Assembly: GCA_027080315.1 (NCBI GenBank)
Contig: JALWSI010000171.1
Coordinates: forward strand, 1 to 16,086
DNA from: a bacterium
GTDB lineage: Bacteria > Thermosulfidibacterota > Thermosulfidibacteria > Thermosulfidibacterales > JALWSI01
Length of the DNA stretch: 16,086 bases
Direction: 5' to 3'
The stretch's first letter is position 1. Each line of letters begins with the position of its first letter. This document shows positions 8,739 to 14,860 of the stretch, in pieces. Below the pieces are notes generated by a model. It was not told where the DNA came from, made no database searches, and saw only the letters and a program-made list of their open reading frames with translations. Both the position numbers and the translations under genes were made by a program.

Positions 8739-10388
8739 GTGGCAAAGAAGCGCTTAGGAGACCTGCTGGTTGACATGGGGTTTCTCACCCCAGCAAAGCT
8801 GGAGGTGGCCCTAAAAGAGCAGAAGAGAACGGGAGAGCTATTAGGACAAACCCTTGAGAGATTAGGATTCACCTCTCCTGAGAAGATGGCCTTGGTTCTG
8901 GCCGCCCAGGCGGGAATACCCTTTGTGAACCTCAAAGAGGTGAAACCCCAGCTTGAAGCCATAGAAGCCCTTGGCGAAGACCTGGCAAGGGAGTTTCACG
9001 TGCTGCCCATTGAGCTCAAGGGCAACACCTTGGTTGTTGCAACAGACAACCCCTACGACGTCCTTGCAGTTGACAGGTTAAAGGAGAGATCTGGACGAGA
9101 CATTGAGATAAGGGTGGCAGAGCCGGAGCTGATTTCCTCCCTCATAGACGAGTACTACGGCATAAAGGGAGTCACGGACAAGGACTTGGAGCTCGCCATC
9201 CAAGAGGTCCTGGCATCCTTGGGGGGAGAAGGGCTGGAGTCTCCCCTTGTAAACTTCGTTGAGAAACTCATAGGCAACGCCCTTAAGGAGGGCTGCACCG
9301 ACATCCACATTGACCCTGGAGACAGGGTGACCCGAATAAAGATGAGGCTTGACGGGGTTCTCTACCAGAAACTGGCGGTTCCCAAAGACCTGCATCCCCC
9401 CATTGTGAACCGCATCAAGATACTGGCAGAGCTGGACATCTCAGAGCAGAGAGTCCCACAAGATGGCCGAATTGGCATGAATATTGGGGGCAAAAACATA
9501 GACATCAGGGTCTCAACCCTCCCCACGGTGAGGGGAGAAGCGGTGGTGATGAGGCTCTTAGACAAGAGCCGGCTTCTGCTCGGGCTTGAGGATTTAGGGT
9601 TTTCTGAAGAGAACTATGTCAGGTTCAAGGAGCTGATAAACAAGCCCTTTGGAATGATCTTGGTGACGGGTCCCACGGGATCCGGTAAGACCACAACCCT
9701 GTACGCAGCCCTCTCTTCAATAGACGTGGTGAGCAAGAACGTGATGACCATTGAAGATCCCGTTGAGTACGAGCTCTCCATGGTTAGGCAGTCGCAGATA
9801 AATCCCCAGGCTGGATTCACCTTTGCCTCGGGACTCAGGTCCGCCTTAAGGCAAGACCCTGATGTGATTCTTGTGGGAGAGATAAGGGATAAAGAGACAG
9901 CAGACATGGCCATTCGCGCTGCCCTCACAGGTCACCTGCTCTTCTCAACCCTTCACACCAACGACGCCGCAGGAACCATCACGAGGCTCATAGACATAGG
10001 GGTCTCCCCATTCCTCCTCCCCTCAACCCTCCTTGCAGCCATGGCCCAAAGGTTAGTGAGAAAGGTCTGCAATCACTGCAAAGAGAGTTACGAGGCATCG
10101 CCAAAAGAGAAAGAGATTCTGGGAGCGCCCACAGATCAGCCCTTGGAGTTAGTGAGAGGGAAGGGGTGCCCTTACTGCCGCAATACAGGCTACAAGGGAA
10201 GGATGGCGGTCTTTGAGATGCTCACCATGAACCCCGAGATAGAGGAGCTGGTGCTCAACAACGCCCCCAGTAGCAAGATCAAGCGCGCCGCAGTGGAGAA
10301 CGGCATGACCGATCTTAGGCACGACTGTATCTCCAAGGTTCTGGCAGGGAAGACCACTGTGGAAGAGCTAATAAGGGTGATTGGATAA
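8739..10388 (+). CDS. PilB/GspE-type assembly ATPase
   Basis: 549-residue secretion ATPase powering pilin or pseudopilin polymerisation at the inner membrane. An N-terminal MshEN-type domain (about residues 1-145) carries two 24-residue motifs starting RLGDLLV (5-28) and LLGQTLE (34-57). The ATPase core has Walker A GPTGSGKT at 311-318 (Lys317), the Asp box near DGRIGMNIGGK and IDIRVST (242-260), Walker B DPDVILVGE at 373-381 and the His box TGHLLFSTLHTND at 397-409. A tetracysteine zinc site uses Cys444, Cys447, Cys477 and Cys480. These mark the extension/assembly class, not PilT. The start is GTG at 8739, directly after the stop of the TPR gene, so translational coupling is likely; no well-spaced ribosome-binding site is seen. 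No pilin, PilC/GspF or secretin gene is in the window, so pilus versus secretion use is unresolved. Confidence 0.92.
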   Translation: MAKKRLGDLLVDMGFLTPAKLEVALKEQKRTGELLGQTLERLGFTSPEKMALVLAAQAGIPFVNLKEVKPQLEAIEALGEDLAREFHVLPIELKGNTLVVATDNPYDVLAVDRLKERSGRDIEIRVAEPELISSLIDEYYGIKGVTDKDLELAIQEVLASLGGEGLESPLVNFVEKLIGNALKEGCTDIHIDPGDRVTRIKMRLDGVLYQKLAVPKDLHPPIVNRIKILAELDISEQRVPQDGRIGMNIGGKNIDIRVSTLPTVRGEAVVMRLLDKSRLLLGLEDLGFSEENYVRFKELINKPFGMILVTGPTGSGKTTTLYAALSSIDVVSKNVMTIEDPVEYELSMVRQSQINPQAGFTFASGLRSALRQDPDVILVGEIRDKETADMAIRAALTGHLLFSTLHTNDAAGTITRLIDIGVSPFLLPSTLLAAMAQRLVRKVCNHCKESYEASPKEKEILGAPTDQPLELVRGKGCPYCRNTGYKGRMAVFEMLTMNPEIEELVLNNAPSSKIKRAAVENGMTDLRHDCISKVLAGKTTVEELIRVIG

Positions 10389-10399
10389 GGATCACCCTT
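10373..10399. terminator. Hairpin at convergent gene ends, candidate bidirectional terminator
   Basis: AAGGGTGAT (10373-10381) and its exact complement ATCACCCTT (10391-10399) form a perfect 9-bp stem with a 9-base loop. The TAA of the assembly ATPase lies in the loop and the TGA of the convergent HD-domain gene lies in the right arm. A run of only three T follows on the plus strand and two on the minus strand, so it is not a textbook intrinsic terminator. Its symmetry and position still argue for transcription end control or 3' end protection in both directions. Confidence 0.5.
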
Positions 10400-11330
10400 T
10401 GTAGATGTATCTCTCAAACCAACGATGGTAAGCGGTCCAGTTGCCCTCGGTGTTATCCTTCTGAATAAAGACATCAAACCCCGAAAGCTTTGAATCCATC
10501 TCGTCAAGAAAGTGGATAAGCACTGCCTCTTTGAACATGGGTCTCTGGGCGGCTCCCACCTCAGGCTCACCGTGGTGGCTCGCCACAATGTGTTGAATCT
10601 TCAACGAAAGCTCAGGGGGAAAGCCCTCAATCTCGCCAATGAGCCTGGCAAGAATCTGCCCCCCCAGCATGACGTGTCCCATCAGCCTTCCCTGGTCTGT
10701 GTACTCAGGCTGGCTCTCCTTCCAGAATATCTCCTCAACCTTGCCTATGTCGTGAAGGAGGCCCCCGGCAATGAGGAGATCCTTGTTTAGGTCAGGATAC
10801 ACCTTGCACCAGAGCAAATAGGCTCCCTTAGCTATGGCCAAAGAGTGTTCAAGAAGCCCCCCCACGTAGGGGTGATGGATCTTGATGCCTCCAGGAGCAG
10901 AGCAGTAGGCCTCTCTCAACTCAGGGTCATTCCACACCTTCATAAGAAGGGTTTTGAGGTACTCATTCTCCACCTGCTCAACAAGAGAGAGCCACTCCTT
11001 CTCCATGGTCTCAAGGTTCCTGGGAGACCTGGGCATCAGCGCCTTAATCTCCTCTGGAGAGGCGTGGCTCATCACCTCAACAACCACCTGAACATTGCCC
11101 TTCCAGGAGGTGGCCCTTCCCTCAATCTTCACAACATCGCCCTTCTGGAAGCTGGAGTTGAGCTCCTCCACATTCTCCCAAGCCTTGGCCTCCACCTCTC
11201 CCGTATCGTCTGCAAGACCCAAAGCAAGGTAGTTCTCGTCAACGTTGGTCTTCTTCTGTTTAAGGTCCTTGTACGAAAGGCGGTAAACCCCCTCCACCCG
11301 GGCTCCAGGGGTTATCTCTTTAACCTTCAT
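10392..11330 (-). CDS. OB-fold/HD-domain phosphohydrolase, YhaM-like 3'-5' exoribonuclease
   Basis: 312-residue protein with the two-domain build of YhaM. An N-terminal OB-fold (about residues 1-90, with GDVVKIEGRATSWKGNVQ) is followed by a metal-dependent HD domain (about 140-300). Visible metal ligands are His162 in LLEHS, His193-Asp194 in LLHDIGK, His219, His252-His253 in SHHGE and Asp276. YhaM relatives trim RNA or single-stranded DNA from the 3' end; other HD proteins act on nucleotides, so the substrate is family inference. The ATG at 11330 lies inside the end of the LutBA gene with an 11-base overlap, and GAGGAG sits a few bases upstream. Placement as last gene of an organic-acid oxidation operon is unusual and may be only transcriptional convenience. 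Confidence 0.8.
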   Translation of the reverse strand: MKVKEITPGARVEGVYRLSYKDLKQKKTNVDENYLALGLADDTGEVEAKAWENVEELNSSFQKGDVVKIEGRATSWKGNVQVVVEVMSHASPEEIKALMPRSPRNLETMEKEWLSLVEQVENEYLKTLLMKVWNDPELREAYCSAPGGIKIHHPYVGGLLEHSLAIAKGAYLLWCKVYPDLNKDLLIAGGLLHDIGKVEEIFWKESQPEYTDQGRLMGHVMLGGQILARLIGEIEGFPPELSLKIQHIVASHHGEPEVGAAQRPMFKEAVLIHFLDEMDSKLSGFDVFIQKDNTEGNWTAYHRWFERYIYKG

Positions 11331-13404
11331 GGCTCCTCAAGGCCTTAAGTAGGAAGGAGGCAAGGTGCTCAACCTTAATGTCCAAACCCGCCTCTTTAAC
11401 CCCTTGGGTCAGCTGCATGATGCAGCTGGGGCATGAGGTTAAGAGGCACTCTGCCCCGCTATTTTCAAGCCACTCCATCTTTCTTCTCAAGATCTCCTTT
11501 GAGACAGGGGGATGGGTGAACCTGTAGAGGCCAGCACCACCACAGCAGAGAGACTCCTCGTCGCCTCTCACCAGCTGCACCCCTTCAACCCTCTCAAGCA
11601 AAGCGTAAGGCTCCTCTTTGACCCCTGCATGGCGACCCAGATGGCAGGGCAGATGGTAGGCAACTGTGGCATTTAGGGAACCAAAGGACTTCTCAGGAAA
11701 CCTTTTCAAGAGAAACTGGGAGAGATCAAGGGCTTTGATCTTTCTGCTACTTGCTCCTTTAAGCAGCCCAGAGAGACAGGTGGCGCACAAGAAGAGAAGG
11801 GGCTTTCTACTATCAACCCTCTCAAGGTTCTTCGCCTCAAGCACCCTGCCCTTCAGGGTCTCACCCATCACCTCATGGGGATGACCGCAGCACTCCTCCT
11901 TAATTATCTGAACAGTCACTCCAAGCAGCCTGAGAAGCTCCACCGCATCCTCAGCAATCTGGGGATAGAGATACTCAATCATGCAGCCTGCATAGAGGGT
12001 GACATCTCCCCCTTGTGTGGTGATTCCATGCTCTTTGGCCCAAGCATGAAAGGGCTTTAAGGGAGGATCGGGTAGCACAGCCTTGCCGGCAAGCTCCCCT
12101 AAGGCACCTGGCAGCTCCGGCATCTGTTTCACGGGCATCATGCCCATAACCAGGGATAGCGACTGAAGACGCTCCCGTTTCTCCAAGGCCTTCAGGGCCT
12201 CTCTTCTAATCTTGGTTGCAACCTTCTCCCTCTCTCTAACCACCTCAACCAACTTGGGAATATCTATGCCCACGGGACACACCTCAAGACAGGTTCCACA
12301 GGTGGTGCAGAGGTCGGCGACATCCTTTGCCGCCTCGTATCCCGCAGTTATGGCTGTCCACGCGGCCCCTATGCCTCCCATGTAGATGTGGCTAAAACGC
12401 TGTCCACCTACAGACTGGTAAACGGGGCACACGTTCATGCAGGCCCCGCAGCGTATGCATCTTAGGGTCTCCTTAAGCTGGGGATCCTCAAGGGCCTTCT
12501 TGCGACCGTTGTCCACAACCACAAGGTGAAGCTGGCGACCCTCTTTCCACTTGAAGGGGGCAGAAAATACGCTCACGTAGCTGGAAGAGGTGAGCCCCAC
12601 TGAGTTTCTCGGGAGAATGTCAAGAAGAAAGAGGCCATCTGCCAGGGTCTCCACCACCTTCTCGTAACCTGTGATGATCACCTGCAGGGGGGGCAGGGTG
12701 GCGCAAAGCCTGCCGTTTCCCTCGTTGGTCATGAGCATGAAGAGAGCCCTGTCTGCGGCTATGGCGTTGATCCCCGTTATCCCCATGTGTGCGGTGAGAA
12801 ACTTCTGGCGTATCTCTTTACGCACCTCCTTGGTGATGAGGAAGGGATCTCTGGGCACCTCACGTCCCCAGTGGCGCTCAAAGATCTGGGCAACCTCCTC
12901 AACGGTGCGATGCACCGCAGGCACTATGAGATGAGAGGGCGGTTCTCCTGCAAGCTGAATAATCCTTTCTCCAAGATCGGTTTCAACAACCTCTATCCCC
13001 TCCTCCTGAAGGGCCGGGTTAAGTTCAATCTCTTCGCTGGTGATGGACTTCCCCTTAACAACGAGGTCCACCTTTGCCTCTTCGGCTATCCCTTTGATGA
13101 TGTTACGGGCCTCTTCTGCAGTGGCTGCATGGTGAATAATCCCCCCCCTGGCGGTGAACTGCGCCTCAATAGAGGCCCAAAGCTCTTCTGCCTTGGCCAA
13201 GGCCCTCTCTTTTATCTCTCTGCCTCTCTCCTGAACCTTGGCGAAATCACCCACCCCTCTAAGTGCCTCTTCCCTCCTTGTAGCGAATCTGCTCGTGGCA
13301 TTGGTTAGAGCCTCTCTAAGGTTGGGATCCTCAACCTTCTCCCTCAGGGAGTCCCATCTCTCCACTGGGAGCCCCAACAATCTCCACACTTCCCGCAGAT
13401 CCAT
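11320..13404 (-). CDS. LutB-LutA fusion: LUD/iron-sulfur/CCG-domain oxidoreductase
   Basis: 694-residue protein combining two subunits that are separate in Bacillus LutABC (L-lactate oxidation). Residues about 60-300 are a LUD domain with TSEEIELN, VVETDLGERIIQLAGE and TNEGNGR. Two 4Fe-4S motifs follow: Cys316/319/322/326 and Cys366/369/372/376. Two CCG domains come last, with Cys474, CCG at 505-507 and CATC at 540-543, then Cys587, CCGG at 620-623 and CPSC at 658-661. This matches LutB plus LutA/GlpC-like electron-transfer modules. The usual IAETG motif after GITG is replaced by IAADR (215-219). ATG 13404 is preferred over GTG 13431 because it follows the lutC stop by 2 bases with GGTGGTGA upstream. 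Lactate is the likely but unproven substrate class; location is probably cytoplasmic or membrane-peripheral. Confidence 0.85.
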   Translation of the reverse strand: MDLREVWRLLGLPVERWDSLREKVEDPNLREALTNATSRFATRREEALRGVGDFAKVQERGREIKERALAKAEELWASIEAQFTARGGIIHHAATAEEARNIIKGIAEEAKVDLVVKGKSITSEEIELNPALQEEGIEVVETDLGERIIQLAGEPPSHLIVPAVHRTVEEVAQIFERHWGREVPRDPFLITKEVRKEIRQKFLTAHMGITGINAIAADRALFMLMTNEGNGRLCATLPPLQVIITGYEKVVETLADGLFLLDILPRNSVGLTSSSYVSVFSAPFKWKEGRQLHLVVVDNGRKKALEDPQLKETLRCIRCGACMNVCPVYQSVGGQRFSHIYMGGIGAAWTAITAGYEAAKDVADLCTTCGTCLEVCPVGIDIPKLVEVVREREKVATKIRREALKALEKRERLQSLSLVMGMMPVKQMPELPGALGELAGKAVLPDPPLKPFHAWAKEHGITTQGGDVTLYAGCMIEYLYPQIAEDAVELLRLLGVTVQIIKEECCGHPHEVMGETLKGRVLEAKNLERVDSRKPLLFLCATCLSGLLKGASSRKIKALDLSQFLLKRFPEKSFGSLNATVAYHLPCHLGRHAGVKEEPYALLERVEGVQLVRGDEESLCCGGAGLYRFTHPPVSKEILRRKMEWLENSGAECLLTSCPSCIMQLTQGVKEAGLDIKVEHLASFLLKALRSHEG

Positions 13405-13406
13405 GC

Positions 13407-13955
13407 TCAAATCACCACCGCGTAAACCCACTGGGGACCATGCACCCCGCTAACGTGAATAAGCTCAATGTCCCCGGTCTTGCTGGGGCCATTCACCACA
13501 GAGAGGTAGGCAGGAGGATCATCTCCAACCACCGCCTCCATGGCCTCTTCCAAAGAGGGATAGATTGCGTTCTCTCTCACAACCACAAGATGAATAGGGG
13601 GAAGAGAGGTGAGAAGATGGGTCTCCTTATCCCTCCAGGCAAAGAGCAGGCTTCCTGTCTTTCCAACAGCTGCCGATACACCTGTCACCCCAAGATCCAC
13701 CTTAGAGGCATCCTCCTCAAAGCTGACCCCTGCCTCGGAAAGGGCAGAGGAGATCTCTTCAAAAAGTGGAAGGCCCTGCTCTAAAGCCGCTGTTTTGACT
13801 TTTAGCTCTTCAACCATGGACTTCAAGAGCTGTTGCAAAGGACGCCTTTTGGTGGGGCGCAAAGGGGTTCCCCCCACCTCTTCAAACCTGGTGAGAAACA
13901 GCCTTGCCGAGGCGCCCCTTCTACGACGCGAGCCTCCACCCTCAGAGGATGGCAT
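13407..13955 (-). CDS. lutC: LutC-type LUD domain protein
   Basis: 182-residue LUD-domain protein of the LutC family, the third component of the LutABC lactate oxidation complex. Family landmarks are LTRFEEVGG near residue 21, GVTGVSAAV at 89-97, GPSKTGDIELIHVSGVHGP at 156-174 and the LPPIHLVVV strand. The normally conserved IAETG(T/S) reads VGKTGS (97-102), with Lys99 where Glu is expected. The ATG at 13955 has GAGGGGTGAGG immediately upstream and gives a 14-base overlap with the PII-like gene. A GTG two codons earlier is possible. The N-terminus is rich in Arg and Ser (SRRRR), unlike most LutC. Gene order lutC then fused lutBA supports joint function; divergence of the motif leaves the substrate open. 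Confidence 0.85.
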   Translation of the reverse strand: MPSSEGGGSRRRRGASARLFLTRFEEVGGTPLRPTKRRPLQQLLKSMVEELKVKTAALEQGLPLFEEISSALSEAGVSFEEDASKVDLGVTGVSAAVGKTGSLLFAWRDKETHLLTSLPPIHLVVVRENAIYPSLEEAMEAVVGDDPPAYLSVVNGPSKTGDIELIHVSGVHGPQWVYAVVI

Positions 13956-14283
13956 CCTCACCCCTCTCGTTGGTACGAACCCTCATGGCATCTTCAACGG
14001 GGAGAACAAAGACCTTTCCATCTCCAGGGGTCTCTGTGTTGCACACCTGGTGCAGCACATCCAGCACCTTGGCGAGCATCCCATCCTCCACCACGGTTTC
14101 AAGCCTCATCTTGGGGAAAAACTTGGGAATACCCCCCCCCTCACCGGGCTGCCCCATGCGGGCAAGGGACTTTCCTATTCCCATAACCTGCCCCACGCTG
14201 ATTCCAGGGGCCCCAAGTTCGTAAAGGGCCTTCTTCACCTCCCAGAGTTTGTCAGGATTTATGAACGCAACCACCATCTTCAT
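13942..14283 (-). CDS. Divergent PII-like signal protein lacking Tyr51
   Basis: 113-residue PII homologue that aligns without gaps to GlnB. Nucleotide-binding residues are retained: Gly37, Lys58, Gly87, Gly89, Lys90, Arg101 and Arg103 in the TPGDGKVFVLPVE and RVRTNERG segments. The T-loop differs completely: position 39 is Ser (normally Gln, a Mg2+/2-oxoglutarate contact), position 51 is Gly (normally the modified Tyr), and a GQPGEGGG stretch at 44-51 replaces GHTELYRGAE. It should bind ATP/ADP, but uridylylation at Tyr51 is impossible and 2-oxoglutarate binding is probably altered. It heads the lutC-lutBA-yhaM operon and overlaps lutC by 14 bases, suggesting control of organic-acid oxidation and not of ammonium assimilation. 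ATG 14283 has AAGGGGGA about 8 bases upstream; a second ATG lies two codons later. No known PII-like subfamily is assigned with confidence. Confidence 0.88.
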   Translation of the reverse strand: MKMVVAFINPDKLWEVKKALYELGAPGISVGQVMGIGKSLARMGQPGEGGGIPKFFPKMRLETVVEDGMLAKVLDVLHQVCNTETPGDGKVFVLPVEDAMRVRTNERGEDAIL

Positions 14284-14315
14284 AGCCTGTCCCCCTTTTC
14301 TATCCTCGTATGGGC

Positions 14316-14343
14316 ACTACACGGTTCACCTTTGAAGTGTCAA
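14316..14343 (-). promoter_or_regulatory. Candidate promoter of the PII-like/lut operon
   Basis: On the minus strand a perfect -35 box TTGACA (14343-14338) is followed by a 16-base spacer and TGTAGT (14321-14316, 4 of 6 matches to TATAAT). The start would lie roughly 25 bases before the ATG at 14283. The -35 box is one arm of the palindrome at 14337-14352. Confidence 0.5.
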
Positions 14344-14352
14344 GGTTGACAC
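14337..14352. promoter_or_regulatory. Palindrome GTGTCAAGGTTGACAC, shared -35 boxes or operator
   Basis: Perfect 7-bp arms GTGTCAA and TTGACAC are separated by GG at the centre of the divergent region between the PII-like gene and rplI. Each arm contains TTGACA reading outward on one strand, so the two promoters have back-to-back consensus -35 boxes two bases apart. The element could be an operator for a dimeric regulator, or could simply let polymerase choose one direction at a time. Confidence 0.55.
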
Positions 14353-14375
14353 CCTCTCTGCTCCCTATGTATCTC
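14346..14375 (+). promoter_or_regulatory. Candidate promoter of rplI-dnaB
   Basis: A perfect TTGACA lies at 14346-14351. The -10 element is weak: TATCTC at 14370-14375 with an 18-base spacer, or TGTATC at 14368-14373 with 16. The start would lie about 30 bases before the rplI ATG. The strong -35 makes a promoter plausible despite the poor -10. Confidence 0.45.
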
Positions 14376-14413
14376 ACTACAGAAGAACCGCAAAAGAGAA
14401 AGGGGACAAGCCT

Positions 14414-14860
14414 ATGCAGGTGATATTACTGAAGGATGTTGACGGTGTAGGAGAAGCAGGAGCAGTGGTGGAGGTGTCAGACGGATACGCCAGAAACTAC
14501 CTGCTGCCCAAAAAGCTGGCCACAGTGGCAACCAGCAGAAAGGTGAAAAGTATAGAGAAACAACGCCAAGCCGTGATGGAGAGAATAAAGAAGGAACAGA
14601 AGGCCACCCAGACCCTGGCCCAACAGCTCTCTGAGGTGACTCTAAGCATTGAGAAACAGGCAGGGGAAGAGGGCAAACTCTTCGGCTCTGTCACAAAGAA
14701 GGAGATCGCCGAGGCCCTTGAGGCAAAAGGGTTCAAGATTGACAAGAAACAGGTGGTGCTTGAGGAAAACATCAAATCCCTTGGAGAATACGATGTTGAG
14801 ATAAAGCTGCCCCACGGTCAGTCTGCAAAGATAAAGGTGGAGGTGGTATCGGGTGAATGA
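14414..14860 (+). CDS. rplI: 50S ribosomal protein L9
   Basis: 148-residue L9, the usual length. The diagnostic N-terminal domain is clear: MQVILLKDVDGVGEAG, then VEVSDGYARNYLLPKKLA at 19-36, which binds 23S rRNA near the L1 stalk. A long charged connecting helix (about 40-75) and the C-terminal domain (about 77-148, with KLFGSVTKKEI) follow. The ATG at 14414 is preceded by AAAGGGGACAAG. It begins a rightward unit with dnaB. In many bacteria rplI follows rpsF and rpsR; here those genes are absent, and a divergent PII-like operon lies upstream instead. The stop overlaps the dnaB start. Confidence 0.97.
   Translation: MQVILLKDVDGVGEAGAVVEVSDGYARNYLLPKKLATVATSRKVKSIEKQRQAVMERIKKEQKATQTLAQQLSEVTLSIEKQAGEEGKLFGSVTKKEIAEALEAKGFKIDKKQVVLEENIKSLGEYDVEIKLPHGQSAKIKVEVVSGE

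Noticed and set aside
13405-13431. GTG start nine codons upstream for the LutBA fusion
   Set aside because: The ATG at 13404 follows the lutC stop by 2 bases with a ribosome-binding site; the upstream start would need a longer overlap with no better signal.
13942-14283. NifI-type nitrogenase PII
   Set aside because: No nif genes are present and the sequence aligns gap-free with GlnB; NifI T-loops have different lengths and motifs.
13609-14349. 246-codon open frame antisense to lutC and the PII-like gene
   Set aside because: Both opposite genes have strong family motifs, and this frame runs through the divergent promoter region.
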